NCBI RefSeq assembly: GCF_022539665.2 | Contig: NC_081331.1 | Span: forward strand, 13,424,638-13,488,637 | Length of the DNA stretch: 64,000 nucleotides | Direction of reading: 5' to 3' | Source of the DNA: Daphnia carinata | Taxonomy: Eukaryota > Arthropoda > Branchiopoda > Diplostraca > Daphniidae | In this document: positions 40,856-55,600 of the stretch, piece by piece | Layout: every line of letters begins with the position of its first letter | Numbering within the stretch: the stretch's first letter is position 1 | Program-made: the position numbers and the translations under genes | The notes under the pieces: generated by a model | Databases searched by the model: none | Told to the model about the DNA's origin: nothing | The model's input: the letters and a program-made list of their open reading frames with translations, nothing else

Positions 40856-41035
40856 TTATGCCCAATGTGTAGTCCGAAATGCTCGAACTTTGGTCTAGTT
40901 TATTACCCATAAAACTTTTCTATGCCTAAATCTTCAGTCATGACCTATTTGTCATTGAACGAGTATAATGATCCAAGTTAGTTACAAATCATTGTTGCAG
41001 CCAGGAACGCTTAGCAGCATGTTTACTGCCTTTTT

Positions 41036-41041
41036 TTTATT
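41036..41041 (-). terminator. Candidate poly(A) signal of the CCDC28 gene
   Basis: AATAAA on the minus strand, about 180 nt downstream of the CCDC28 stop codon. Confidence 0.45.
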
Positions 41042-41222
41042 TTCGCCCCCGCATACAATAAAACTTTACAATTGGGCAACCCTATCGGTTAAGATAATTG
41101 TGTAATTATAGAAAAATATTACCTTCAAAAAAGAAGTATCATGGAATGATGAAAATGCACCAAAAAATGTAATATCAAATTTGAAAATAATGATCTTGAT
41201 ACTGTACACAGCCCTGAGCTTG

Positions 41223-42042
<820 letters not shown>

Positions 42043-42144
42043 GATCCTTGTTAGTGACGAGAACCAAATTGGATTCTTATAAGAAACTATTGACAATAAA
42101 AATGCTTCATTGAACTTTTACTTCAATTTTAAATTGCGCCAATT
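42043..42144. promoter_or_regulatory. Short divergent promoter region upstream of CCDC28
   Basis: Only 102 bp separate the CCDC28 start codon from the start of a small ORF on the opposite strand. The CCDC28 promoter may extend further right. No TATA box is seen. Confidence 0.35.
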
Positions 42145-42306
42145 ATGTCTGTTGAACAAAGAAGATTGTTTCCAGTGAAGGAACTGGAACTGGGACGTGA
42201 ATGTCAAAATGCCATGTTTGTTTACCGTAGTCGGCTGACTTCGAATGATGCCCTTTCTCACTCGAAGGGTTCTGTAGAGGCGATTAATCATCTCTTGTCA
42301 TCATGA
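42145..42306 (+). CDS. Possible 53-aa small protein (uncharacterised)
   Basis: An ATG-initiated open frame of 53 codons plus TGA, with A at -3, lies head-to-head with CCDC28. The product starts MSVEQRRLFPVKELELGREC and ends HLLSS, with balanced composition, no homopolymer-derived stretches and no membrane segment. That makes it unlike the Phe/Lys-rich chance frames in this window. I do not recognise a family. It may be a real microprotein, the first exon of a longer gene, or part of the CCDC28 5' UTR read on the wrong strand. Confidence 0.28.
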   Translation: MSVEQRRLFPVKELELGRECQNAMFVYRSRLTSNDALSHSKGSVEAINHLLSS

Positions 42307-45300
42307 AACGCCCAAGAGAATGTTAAAAGAACGCACAAGAAACATAGAAATGAAACAAAGAGAAAACATACGAATATCCTACCCTTTAGTTTCTTCTACC
42401 AAAAGGAGAAGAGTGCTGAAGGGCAGAGGCTGGGGGGCGTAAGTTCTTGTTAGCGTGTCTGCGCTTATTATTATTGTTGCGCCCTGTCAATTTGAACGGA
42501 CGAAGGGGAAACTTGTTTACATAAGCTTGGGCTAGATAACAAGCTGACTAGTCTGTGTGCGGGCGCTTCTTGAGAAGAGAATGGATATGGCCCTCGAGAG
42601 ATGACCTTCCAGCACATTTACTGTGGCCAGAGAGATCTGTTCACAAGCCCATCATTTGTTTTTTGTTGGTTTTTCCACGGTGGTTCTTTGAAGCGAAAAC
42701 AACAAACGACTGAAGGAAATAATCCGGTACATATCCGAAACACTGTAGCACAACCTTTCGCTTATTGGCCGCAGGTGTTAGCCAGGCGATTCATTTGCAA
42801 CCATGGGCATACATGGTGCGTTAAAAGTTGTAGTTTTTCAAACGATTTTTTTTTACTTGGAATGAAACTTTCGTGAGTTGAGGTTTCATTAAGCCAGAAA
42901 TCAATAACGCTGGGTAAAATCCACGAATCAAAATGATTTTAGTATAGCAGTAGGTAAGTCGTGTAGTAAGAACAACTGTTGGTAAAAAGTCACGTAAACA
43001 AACAACTAATGAAATGAAATGTGTTTAATTTTATGTTTAAAAAAATACTAATTCGGTTGATGTGCTCGTATTTCTTTCGACTATAGAGCACAGACACGCC
43101 ATACTTCCATAAATGGAAGGTGTTAACGAAAATGAAACATGGGCAACCCTATAAATGGCGTGGTAAGCACCAAAGGCGAGAATCTTTTGCATCTCGACAC
43201 GTCATGCAATAGGCATCACTGTTCATTTTCTAAAAATTTATTCTAAACCTTCTTTACATTAACGTGAACTATGCAGATGGGTGCTATTTGAACGAGGTGC
43301 CTTTCTTATTTAATCACATCACTCTCATTTGAAATCAATGCCAACAAGTAGATAATAATGCATAGAGCAGCAAGTATCCAAAGTAGTAACCAGGACTTTA
43401 ATCACACATGGCCTGCAGACATGCGTGTGTGAAATACGCCAGAGGTTTTTAATATATAGTGCATTGCATATGAGGAACATCCGTAAGCAAAATGAGGACG
43501 AAAGGGCAAATGACTCAGCAATTTGCCTTGAAAAATTAAACCCGCTCGTTCTTCTCGTCGAAAGCGACGGCACAATAATTGGACGATCCATAAGTACATT
43601 AATAGAAGGACGAGGCATGGTGAACTGACGTAACGAGACAGCGGGACTAGGTCGCATCCGGAGCGTCCAATGAAAGCCAATTAATACTTATCCTCAATTT
43701 TCATGTTTCAAATTGATTTTATTTCCAAACGAACGTTTCAAATTGGTATAAAAATATAAATTTAATGAACAATTACATCTAAACATCGTGTCTATTATAG
43801 ACAAAGCTGGTAAAACCAAACGTCTTACTGTAACTCATTTATTTTTTACGATCGTCATGTTAGCATCTATATTAACTGCCCTTAAAAAAATGCAGATATG
43901 GACGCGCAATATTTCAATGACGTCAAACGGCGTATATGATGGATGGCCAGTAAACGATACTAAATAAAGTGCAGGACTGATGCGCACCCAAGAATGCGAA
44001 CACGGGAAAAAGGATGCTGCTCGAGAATTTAAAGTGATACCCTTATATTGTATCGCGGAAAAAACGACGGTTGGCCAATGCAGCTAGAAAAAAAAAAAAA
44101 GGTTGACAAGAAATAGGATGCTGACATTGTCATAAATATTGGATGACGCAAGATGGAAGCTGAAGACTGAAGAAAAACCTAGGCTTTTCGTCATCACGCG
44201 GGATGAATAACTTATCAGCACAGCGTCGTGTTCTATTGTAATTTTTGAATATTTTGTTTTTGTTTGCCTAATTCTCCGCTTCACCCATGTCCTATATTGA
44301 TGTCATTTCACATTCAAATTTAACACCACACAAAACCAAAAAGTCTTCAGAGGGATTAAATAGCGTGGTGCTATTATACCGACATACACGGACATTTATT
44401 TTTTAACCAACAGAAAAACAAAACAAAAATTCAAAAAACATGTACGGAGCTGATGGGAAAAACAGCTGCGTTCATAACAATTTTGGCGAGTTAGTCACGT
44501 ACATAAAGTCGCGTTTTTCTCAACATCACACCAAATTGATCGAATACCTAGTCTCTCGTACATGTAACAGCACTCGTTTATCTTCGTGGCTGTCGTCTCT
44601 AAAACGTAGACGTCAATTCATTCTCTGTTGCCTGCATACCGACGTCTTTTTCCTCCTCATCGCAACATTGAATTAACCACAGCGGTCGCCGTGTGTATAC
44701 GTGTTTCGCCTTTCTTTTCAACCTTATATCGTGTCCTCTCGGGAATGTTCTACAACACACAAAGCAGACAACTCACGAAATAAAGAAATGAAACAAACAA
44801 AACAAAAAAAACAAAAAAAAAAAAAGCCGCAACAGACAAAGTTCCGTGATAAATAGATCCTAAGTCGACAAGATGGACGTCTATGTGTGGCATCTCCGTC
44901 ATATAAAAGTAAAAATGCTAGACAGAATTTTGTTTTTTTCTATAGGCACATCTCTAGAGGTTATCACTGCATACGAGGCTTTTCATTTATAATTCTTGCG
45001 TGTATTTATATGGCTATAAATGCATAACGTACTTTGTGTTACGTATAGACTGTTTTTTTTTTTATTTATTTGTTTGGCTTCGTCACTGCGACCGGCTTCA
45101 CTCTTAATCTGCGTCATGGTTTAGTCCATCTCTACACATGCAATATTCATGTTTGCACACTCTGTGTGTCTAGACTAAATGTAGACAGCAGCGTTATCCT
45201 TTGATCTTTATTCTCATCCACATTTTTCGTGAGCGTTCGAAACTGAAAAAAAGCACGCTACTATAGTTAGTGAACACGTTGCGAAGATTGTCACGATGAA

Positions 45301-46879
45301 AAGCTGATGAGACACAAGAAGATTCGTGACCTTTTTTTTTTTCAGGACGCATCTCTTTTTTGTTGTTGTTGTTTTGGGAATGCACTTTCAAGCTGCCGCT
45401 CTTGGCAATGATACCGCCATTAAGAATCAGATTCCCTGATGACCTGTGTAACGTACATTTATGCATGTACATACATAAGAGCTGAAAGAGAGGGGGAAAA
45501 AAGTAAGTAAGCATCCGGATGTAGCAGCAGCTCACACAAATCGAATCCGTCACGCCATCTTTGCTTGGTTCTATTTTCCTAACAACAGTCGGATGGAGCG
45601 AAACCAAGAGCTTTGTGACATTGAGTTGACCTTAAGACGACAGTTCCGCTGGAGCACAAAAAAAAAGGGCGAAAGTTAAAAGAGAAAACCATGGAAAGTC
45701 GAGAGCAAGAAAACGAGAATACATTTGACGCAGACAATTTGCAACAACAATGAATAACAGAGTAAGACGACGTGTGTGCGCTCCACACTTTTGAAAATTG
45801 TGCAACATAAAGAACGAAGCGGGAGGCCAGCACTCTGATAAGCGACTGTACACACCACATTATACAAAGACCTTGTGAACGTTTCTCTTCTTATTTCAAA
45901 AAAAAGAAGAGAGAAAGAATGATAGTTATATGTGCGGTTTATCTCCCGTCTGCGAGGAGTCTGCCATCATCGACACGGCGCGCCATTCAAACTTCTTTTC
46001 TTCTTGCACTGTAACCATCATTTTATTACACCGAGGGCTTTCATTCTTTTTTGTTATTATAGATGCTCTCTCTATGTTTGTATAGGTTTCTTTTTTTTTT
46101 TTACGACCGAGGCGTAAACACACATAAATAATGATATAATATTAGAGATATATATATGTAGACCGCAGTTGTTGGGTTCATACTCGTGTTGGTTCCTCAC
46201 CGTTATATGGCAGTCTAGCAATGGGGGTCATAATATCTCAAGGGGTTCTATATGCTCCTGCTGCGTGAGCGTGTCTATATGTGTCGGACACAAAGTCGAT
46301 TCGAAAAAAAACCAAACCAAACCAGGGGTGTGTCACTGGGCTTCTGCTCTCTCGCTGCTTTGTATATAAGCACACAAAAAAGCTCTCGAGTGTTAAGAAG
46401 TCTTTGGTACGACGGGGACATCCGATTGGATGGAAAACAAAGAATAGCATTCGGTGAAATAACGCTTTAGGCTTCGTGCTGTTTTTTTTAGAAGATGACG
46501 GTGATATGTATCGCACGGAACGATGAGACGGGCTAATCAGACTTTAGTAAGAAACACGGAGAACACAAAAATAAGTAATCCGTTATGCAAGTGGAATAGC
46601 ATCACAGCGCATTATGAAAGAAACATCAATAGAAAAATTTTTGCTCTTTAAGAGCGACACCATCACTTGTTTTTTTTCTCTCCCAACTTCAAAGAGAGAA
46701 CAAGTTTTACACGCACAAAAAGAGAAAGTGTACGACGACGCCACTTGAACCTTCAAAAGTCATGTAGATCCTCCATTGCCCGCATTGAACACGAAAAAAA
46801 AAAATGGGGAAGAAAAAAAAAACTGTGCTATAATATATAATGAAAGAGAAAAATTGTATTATTCATAAGCATATATGTA

Positions 46880-46897
46880 TGTGTGTGTGTGTGTGTA
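46880..46897. repeat. (TG)n microsatellite
   Basis: About nine TG units in AT-rich non-coding DNA. Confidence 0.9.
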
Positions 46898-47258
46898 TAA
46901 TAATATGAAAAGGTTTGTCATCAACGCGGCTGCACGCGCCCCTCTAACGCAGTGACTCGTAGATAAGAACCTCAGGGTTTTGTACGCGCTCGTCGACTGT
47001 TAACAATCGAGTTAAGAGGACTCGACGTCTTTCGCTGTATATCCTTGCTGGTTATAACTTGACAAAGGTTTTTCTTTTCCCTCTTTTTCTTTTAGCTCTA
47101 ACTAGCGCGCACATGTGTGTGTTACGACTTTTTCGTAAAAAAAAAAAGGGAGAAACCGTCGTGCTGATTGAGGTCCTGGGCTTTTCCTTCTTGCTCACAC
47201 ATCGATGCTGACTAACAGGGACCGCCGTTAGTTTTGAAATGTAACACGTATGTAGATA

Positions 47259-47276
47259 GTGTGTGTGTGTGTGTGT
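47259..47276. repeat. (GT)n microsatellite
   Basis: About nine GT units in non-coding DNA upstream of the Toll gene. Confidence 0.9.
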
Positions 47277-48308
47277 CTAACTCCCCCTTCTATAGCGTGA
47301 GACCGCCGGGGAAAAAGTTCAAATGTTGCTGAGCTCTATAATTGAATTTAGGATTATCATTTTCCCTTAACTTATTAGTCCTGTCCCTCTTCGAACTTTG
47401 ACGCGTTTTCTTTCCAACTTGCCTCTTACTTGTTTGGCTTATTCTAATCACAGTTATCATATTAAATTTTTTCCCTGAGTGTAAAAGTGTTTTCCTCGAA
47501 TGTTAGAATTTGATACTTTTCCTATTGCGAGTTTGGTTAAGAAATAAGGAGGCGGGTTTTAAAAGGAAACAGGTGCATTGATTGAAGCACACACGATGCG
47601 GCGTGTATATAAAGAAATAAAGGCGGACAGATTCGAGATTATATGTAAGAATATTCAAAAAAGGAAAATAAACACACAATCGATTGAATTCCGCAGTCTT
47701 GTTCGACGAACAAGATCTTTTATGCCGCACAGTTCCAAACTTGTGCCATTGTTCCGCCAACGTTGTTGTTGTTGTTCGGAGAGTACGTCGCCTTTTATTT
47801 TTGCCCTCCATTGGCTACCCCGGCGTTAGTGACTTTGATTGATGCGAACTCACTCTCTTTTTGACAATACGACTAGTGTCAACTCGATTGGACGGAAGAA
47901 AAAGAGTTAGTTCAGAGGGGGGAGGCAGGCGGACGTCGTCCATCCGCCTCGTAGATAATAAAAGACCAGCAGAAAAGAAATGGGTCGCAAACGTCAACGT
48001 CCAGTGGCTTTAAACCCAAACTTTTCTTTCCTCCGTCTTTTTCAATTTTCGAATACAACAACAAATCGAAAAAAAAAACCCGACTTGAAATGTGAAAAAA
48101 AGAAAAAAGTTGACGTTTTTCCCTCTTCTAGAAGACTAACAAAACAGTTCTATTCGTATAAATACACAAGCCTACGCTATACCGTATATTCTATGTCCGC
48201 ATATTGTTCAGCGGGGGGTCCAAGCGGCTCGCTCTTATGGGTTAACTTTAAAATAAAATTAAAAAAAAAAAAAAGGAAAAATACAAAGCTAGAAAAAGCT
48301 TTGAAATA

Positions 48309-48328
48309 TCTCTCTCTCTCTCTCTCTC
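48309..48328. repeat. (TC)10 microsatellite
   Basis: Ten TC units about 1.4 kb upstream of the Toll start codon. CT/GA arrays near promoters can act as GAGA-type factor sites in arthropods, but nothing here proves that role. Confidence 0.9.
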
Positions 48329-49688
48329 GCTCTACCATCTCTTCGGGGGGATTCTGTGTGTGTGTGTGCGCGCTGTTGGATAGAAGGAGGAGGGTCGTCA
48401 ATAACAAGGGCTAACCCTCCAGAGTTTCTGCCGCTGCGCCGCATCCCTCCGCCTTGTTGTGAAGTCAAAACGAGAGACGGATCTCTCTCTCATTCTGTGT
48501 GCCGCCATCGTCGGTGATAGACGTGTGTTTGATAGAGTGACCGCCATCATCTTTTTTTTTTTTTTTCGGTGTGAGCTCCTTTTTCCCAACAGCCAAACCC
48601 CTCTCTTCAGTGTGCACGCACACAACTCATCATCAACGACCGTGTACACACACAACTCGCTGTGTGTTTCGTGATTCACGACCGCCCACTTTTTTTTTCT
48701 CGTTGAATTACTTTTTTTTTTCTTCTTCTTCTCGCCAGTTGGTCGGTGTCTGATGATTGTTGTTTGCGTGGCAGTGTTGGTTTTTTCTCCTCGTTCACTT
48801 GTTTAATTTTGTTGTATTTTTTTTTTTGGCCGCTGTTGGCGTTATCGTTCCTGGGCAATTATCGCGTTGAAAATTGTGTTGATGACCGGATCGTGTGTTT
48901 GTGTGTTTTCCACCGAAAAAAAAAAAGTTGGATGCGAACGGGTGAAAGTTTTGTGGAAATGCGACGACCCAATGGCTCTTTGGGCCGCATCCCTTCACCT
49001 TGTTATTCGCCAGAGAGCTGCTGTTGCACCAGCAACAAACGGCTGATGCTCCTCTTGTCCATTGTCGTGTGAAATTCAATAGCCGTGTAAAGAGTGGAGC
49101 CAGGCCAAAGCTGTTTGGGTCCTTTTCATACGCGCCCCCCTGTTATTTCAGTAGTTTTTTTGTACGTTTTTTTAAAGCCCAGGCCCTTATTCTCTATCTT
49201 TAGCAACGGTGCAGATGGCAGTTTAATGTGACCGGCTAGATCCCTATCCGATATTTATAAAGATAATCTCTAGGAAAAAAAAAAACTCTCGACAATAACA
49301 GAAAAATAGACCCCCCCTCTGAAAAAAACAGACACAAAAGAATTAAATGTAAATGACGTGGAGGAAATAAAAAGAAAAAATACTGACAAAAGGACAAACC
49401 ACCCACGGAAGAAAAAGATCTTGATGTGATAAATCGACGTCATAATTCACGTTCAAAAAAAAAAAAAAATTTTGAAAAAAAAAAGATAAGTCTAGACAAC
49501 AAGAAGACATTCCAAAGTGCTTCCTAGGCAGCATCAGCGCATTGAAAAGGAAGAAAAGGCGCACATTTTTTTTCCGCCCAACATTCTTAAAGCCTTTTTT
49601 TTTTTCGTTCTTACGAGTCATATTGCGAGTGCCGTGCGCAAGAGTGGGAAATCATTTCTGAGAACAATTCGAGAAAAAAAAAAAGGAT

Positions 49689-52600
49689 ATGGCCGCTATG
49701 AAGAGGAAACGATCCGCAAAAAGTAACAACGGCCATCATCTGGGCGTCGTTGAAGCAGTCCGGAATTGTTATTTACTATGCTGGTTGGCCATTGGAGTCA
49801 CACTGTGCGACGCCAGTTTCCATTATGAAGCGCCGTCAGATTGCCAATGGACGTTGATGAATTCGTCAATGTCTTTATCGAATTCAATGTCGTCGAGCGG
49901 TGGAACAGGCGCCGGATCGACGGGTCATTCGGCTCTGCCAATAGCCGGCCTCGGTCCTAACGACGTGGCACTCCATTGCCGACTGCGTACCATCAACAGT
50001 CAATTCGATCAGACCAATTTCTCTGTGGTACCGCGTGAACACACCGCTTCACTCACGATCGAATGCAGCGATTCGCTGCTCTACCAAAGGTAAGAAGCAA
50101 ACAGAACTTCATTATACATTCAATTACCTTTTTCGATGGAAAAAAGAAAAGAGTTCTTCGTCTCTTTCAATTTTCCAAATAATTCAATATCCGTGCTCGA
50201 TGGGGGAGAGACGTTAACTTCATTCATCGTGTACGATTGAAATCCAATCATTTCGTGAAAAAGAAAAGAAACTCTTTTCATTTCGACATTGAGCCAATGA
50301 TTTATCGATTAAGCTTTTACACGTGAGCTCTCAGCTTTTGCTTTCATTTTTCTTTTGTTGAGTAAAAAGCTTATTAATAAATCAAAAAAACATTGACATG
50401 TTTTTGTTCCGTTAAAGCTTCCTGCATCCGCACAGCTTCGGCCATTTGCACCATCTGCGCCAGCTCACCATCGATTATTGCAAACTCGGCCAGCTCGCCA
50501 GAGGAGTCTTTCACGGCCTTCGGGACCTTCGTTCGTTGGCCATTCGATCGCACAACGACGTTTGGCCGGCCATGAACTTGGACTTGAACCGCGATAGTTT
50601 GGCTCACGATGTCGGCCAATTGGAACGGCTGGATCTCAGCCGGAACAATATCCTCACCTTCCGCCGTCAGCTCTTTTGCGATTTGACCAGTCTCCAATTC
50701 CTCAACGTCAGCCATAATCGATTGGCCGACCTTAACGATTTGGGATTGAATTTTGAAACAATCGATTCGGACGAAAGGGCGTCTTCTCCTACTCCGCCCA
50801 GCTCGACAGTGGCACCCGGATATTGCCCAACTCCGTTGACGACAGTGGACGCCTCGTACAATCAGCTGACGGCGCTGACAAGCCGCGGAGTGGCAGCCCT
50901 GCGCCATTTGCGGATCCTTAAACTCGACCACAATAAAATCCAGCATCTGGATGACGGCGCGTTGGGACCGCTGGAACAACTAGAGCAACTGGACCTGTCC
51001 GTCAATCAAGTCGAGAGGATACCCCAAATATTTCTGACGTCAACGGTCGCATTGAAGGAGCTCAATTTGAGCAACAACACGTTGTCCGTGCTCCCCGCTG
51101 GCGCATTATCATCGCAGAGACATTTGGAAGTGTTGCAATTGTCCTGGAATCGACTCACTTTGTCGAACGGAAGCCTATTCGACAACCTGGTGCGTTTGGT
51201 CGTGCTGGATTTATCGCACAATCAAATTGGCCGCATCCGCCGCCCGCTCTTCAAGGACCTGTACAGTTTGCAAGTTCTGAAATTAGATTCGAACGCCATC
51301 GAGGCCGTAGAGGCGGGCTCGTTCGCTTCGCTGAGCAATTTGCATACGCTCGACTTGTCGGATAATAAATTAGCCTTCATCGAGAGCCATTATTTCAACG
51401 GTTTATTGGTGTTAAATCAGTTGAAACTCAACGCAAATTCACTGGTCGGATTGGATGGGGAAACGTTCCGCAATTGTTCCAATCTGGAAGAGCTCTACCT
51501 GCAAGATAATCGACTGGAACGTTTGCCTTCCAGCTTCAAGACGCTGACTCTTTTGAAAACGCTGGACCTGTCGCACAATCGGATCAGGTTCATCAACGCC
51601 ACTTCGCTGAGGGGGCTCAAAAATTTGCATCATCTCAGACTATCGGGTAACCAAATCAAGACGATCCGGCAGGCTTCCCTTCCGCCGTTGGGATTGCTCA
51701 AAACGCTCGACCTGTCGCACTCGTCGCTCCAGACGGTCGAGCGGAGCGCCCTGGACGGGCTCACCGGCCTGGAAACGCTTTATCTCAACGGCAACAATTT
51801 GAGCAGTCTGGAACACGTCGTCCAGAACCTGCCGCACTTGACGCGGCTCAACGTGTCCGACAACGACTTGCGCTGGTTCGACTACGCCCTCCTACCGACC
51901 GGGCTCCAATGGCTGGACATGCACAAGAACCAGATCGAGGAGCTGGGCAACTACCTGCGCCTGGAGAGTCACCTCAAGTTGGAAACGCTCGACGCCAGTT
52001 ATAACCGAATCGCCTCCATCGGAGCGGCCTCTTTACCGCACGGATTGCGTGTGGCCACGCTCAGCGACAACCAAATCAGCGTCGTCGAGCCCAACACGTT
52101 CGCCGACAAGGCCAACTTATCGCGTGTCGATCTCTACGGCAATCAACTGGTCACGTTGAACCTGAACGCCCTGCGGCTTAGCCCGGACGTCCAAGTCTTG
52201 CCCGAATTCTACCTGGGCGGCAATCCATTCCAATGTGATTGCGACATGTAAGTTTTGGTTTTTTTGATTTATTTATTTATAAATAATTCCAGTTCCAGGT
52301 AGCTAAGAAAACGATGTGTGTGTGAATCTATTTTACCTTTAGCCAAGACGTGTGTGTGTGTAATTTGACTCTCTCTCGAGTCTTCTCTTTTACCCTGCGC
52401 GGCACGCGATATAGTCCCCCCCCCCCCCTGAAAAGTAACTGGAGAACTCTGTATCTCTCAGCTCGCACTTTGAAGGGAAAGAAAAAAGAGACTGCTGCTG
52501 GACACGCTGAACTTGATGCCCCCAAAAGAAACTTGAAACTCTTTAAGCTGCGGAGTTTCGGAGTGGCCGTTTTTTTTTTTTACTTGGTCTTTTTAAGTTT

Positions 52601-55600
52601 GATGATGTGCTTTATTTTTTGAGGGCAAGCCGAGTGAAATGCCGATTGTTATAAGCTTCTTTTGGAAAGGGCAACTGCTTAGGCTGTTGTCTACGTTCAC
52701 GGCGGTTCTATTATAATAGGCCTGGAGCTTTTGTCAGATGTGCGGAAGCCCGTCTATTTCGAGTCGCAAAAGCGCGAAATTTTGCGTCGTTCAACATTTT
52801 TTTTTCATGCGCTTTCTTTTGTTTTCTCGTCGATAGAGTTTCACTTGGTCCCTTTTCTTTCTAAAAATTCAAGCGGTTGAAGAGGAAATCATCAAATTTG
52901 ACGAGGAAAAAGAAGATGATAAGGAAGAAGAGAACAATAGGCAAATGTAAAGGCGGGGCTTCCATCTGTAGATGAACTATCGATCGTATACGCGACACAA
53001 TTGAAGAATCTGTCGACTCCCTTTCTCTCTCTCTTCGCTAACATATAGCTGCTACTGTCATTCTCCGTCAAGGGGACCGTCACTTTCCCAAAGCCCTGCC
53101 TTCTCCTTTGGCGTTCCTCGTTGTGCGTTCGATTTCGGGAAAGTCGGTGCAAGGATCGATCCTGGCGTTCTCACGTATGCTCAAACACCAGAGAATCTAA
53201 CCCTCCTCCGCCCTCTATTTTTTTTTTTTTTTTTGGCTATAAATATATAGTCCTCATGACATACACCGTAAGTTGTGTACACATAGAGTTTGAATTTAGA
53301 AATCCGATCAAAGTGAAACGTGTATTAAAGTTGACATGTTGTCACACACAATTCTCGGGGAAAACAAGGGACCCAATCAAAGGAAACAAAATAGGATTGA
53401 AAAACAAAGTTAACTAGAAAAAAGAAGGGAAAGGGGATTTGTGTGTCCTAGTATTTTAGGTTGTCGTATATAGCAAGAGTTATATAGTCAGCGTCTTATA
53501 GACTCTGCTTTTTTTTATTTTCTTTCGATCCACTGATGAATCACATAGTCAATCTTAAAAGGGAAAAAGAAAAAAAAGGGAAGGTTCTTAATTCCTTTGG
53601 CAGGGCACTTCATAAAAAAAAAGAGAGCCTTGTAGGGTCTCCGTGTCCAGGAGCTTTACGGCCTGATACGTTAAAGGACGCCTATATAGACCAATATAAG
53701 ATTGGATCGCTGCCTTGGCTATCCGATGTTCATTTGAGCCAGGTCGTATATAGTATAGGATTCGATACGTCGAACTTATATATAATCCTTGACCTGTTTC
53801 AAAGTTACAAGAGGAACAAGGGAACGCTAGGAAAAAGAAGGATCTTTTCTTTTTTATGGTCATTAATCAATAAAGACGAGCTGCTTAAAAGAGCTCGTAT
53901 ACACACGACCAGTTCTTTTCATAGGGAAACTATTAATTTTCATTTGACTTTGTGTGTGTGTGTGTGATAAGGAATTTTCGCGATGAAGGCAATTACAAAT
54001 AGAGAGGCCAAAGAGTCGGAGGCCAAATGTAAATGATGTTGTGATTTATTACATTTTTATTAAAAAACCATTACAAACAGGGAATGGCTGCAGCGTATCA
54101 ACGCCCTCAACAATGCCGGGCAGTACCCTCGCGCCATGGATTTAGTGAGTTCATAATCAACATTGAATTGAACGACCCGAATTTTGTGAACATCAATTTC
54201 TTTTTTTTTTTTTTTTGCTGCAGGATTCCATATATTGTCGGCTCTCGTACGGACGCGGATCGCGCTCCGTGACGCCATTGGTGGAAGCCACATCGTCGGA
54301 TTTCCTCTGTCCGTACCGGACCCACTGTTTTGCTCTGTGCCACTGCTGCGATTTCGACGCCTGCGACTGCGAAATGACGTGTCCGACCAACTGTTCTTGC
54401 TATCACGACCAGTCGTGGTCCACTAACGTCGTCGATTGTTCCGGCGGATCCGGAGATCTCCTGACCGACATCCCGTCCAGGATCCCCATGGATGCGACTG
54501 ACGTCTACCTGGACGGCAACAATCTCGGCCAGCTCATCAATCACGCTTTCATCGGTAAGAAGAACCTGAGGACGCTGTTGCTCAACAACTCGGCCGTCGT
54601 TTCCCTGCACAACCACACGTTCAGCGGCTTGAAACGACTTTTGGTCCTTCATCTGGACCGTAACGAGTTGACCGAGCTGTCCGGCTACGAGTTTGAACCG
54701 TTGGAGAACTTGAGGGAGCTCTACGTGCAAAACAACAAGATCGCCACCATCCACGCCAAGACATTTAGCCACTTGAGAAGTTTGCAGGTGTTGGATGTGA
54801 GTGGCAACCAGCTGGTGCGCTACGATGCTGGCCAGCTGTTGACGGCCAACCCTTACCTGCGAACGTTGTGGCTGGCCGACAATCCGTGGTCGTGTCAATG
54901 CGATTTCGTCCGTCCTCTGCGCGACTGGTTCCAGTCGACAAGAGCCCAAATCGACGACCAGGACGCCGTCAGCTGTTCGCCGCTCGGATTACAGATCCTG
55001 GTAGCTAACGAAAGTTGTCCCACTTCGGACGGATCGTCCGTCTTGTTGAGCCCTTACCACCCAGCCGATTGGTGGCTATTAATGGCCGCTACCTTCTCGT
55101 TGGCGGTGGTTATCCTATCGGCGGGCATTTGCCTGTGCTGCTGTCGCCGCCAATTACGGCTGTTGCTCTTCAGCCAATGCGGAGTGCGGATGTGTTATAA
55201 TCACGACGAAGAATCAGCTGATAGTAAGCCGTTCGATGCTCTGGTTATCTACAGCGCCAAGGACGACGTCCTCCTCAAAGACACTCTGGTTAAGCTGGAA
55301 CGCAAGACGTACCAGTTGTGCCTGCAGCACCGGATTGCGGATCACGATCAAGATTTGAGCGCCGCGGCGTCTGCTAGCCGCCGGCTCCTCATCCTGCTGA
55401 CCAAGAGCTTCGTGGAGACGGAATGGGGCAAGGCCAGCGTCCGCGCACTCCTACGATCGACTTGGCAACCGGCAGCGGGAGCCGTGGGGGTCCGTTCTAG
55501 ACGCGACCGCGTCATCATTTTACTGCCGGAACCGCATATCGTCCGCGAGATCGACGCCGACCTGGACCTGCATCTGCTCTTGAAGCACAGTCAAGTCGTT

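Larger units (their letters stand above)
39578..41222. other. Repeat-rich spacer between the reductase and CCDC28
   Basis: The left end holds the reductase 3' UTR; AATAAA at 39966-39971 is a possible poly(A) signal. The remainder is AT-rich and carries members of the local repeat family, including a foldback element. The right end is the CCDC28 3' UTR. No protein is recognised. Confidence 0.65.
42307..49688. other. Non-coding stretch upstream of the Toll gene
   Basis: No coding sequence recognised. It contains TG arrays at 46880-46897 and 47259-47276, a TC array at 48309-48328 followed by a GT run at about 48353-48368, and many T and A runs. The last kilobases before 49689 probably contain the Toll promoter and 5' UTR. 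TATA-like words at 47606-47613 and 48157-48164 are candidates, but neither has a convincing initiator at the right distance. Confidence 0.55.

Noticed and set aside
43425-43628. Plus-strand open frame with LEKLNPLVLLVESDGTIIGR
   Set aside because: It looks slightly protein-like, but no family is recognised, an equally long frame exists on the other strand, and no splice partners were found.
50374-50979. Minus-strand 201-codon open frame opposite Toll exon 2
   Set aside because: It is antisense to LRR coding sequence; its composition mirrors Leu-rich codons and it has no family similarity.
54107-54949. Long minus-strand open frame opposite the Toll gene
   Set aside because: It is the antisense shadow of Toll exon 4, whose plus-strand frame has clear TIR and LRR motifs.
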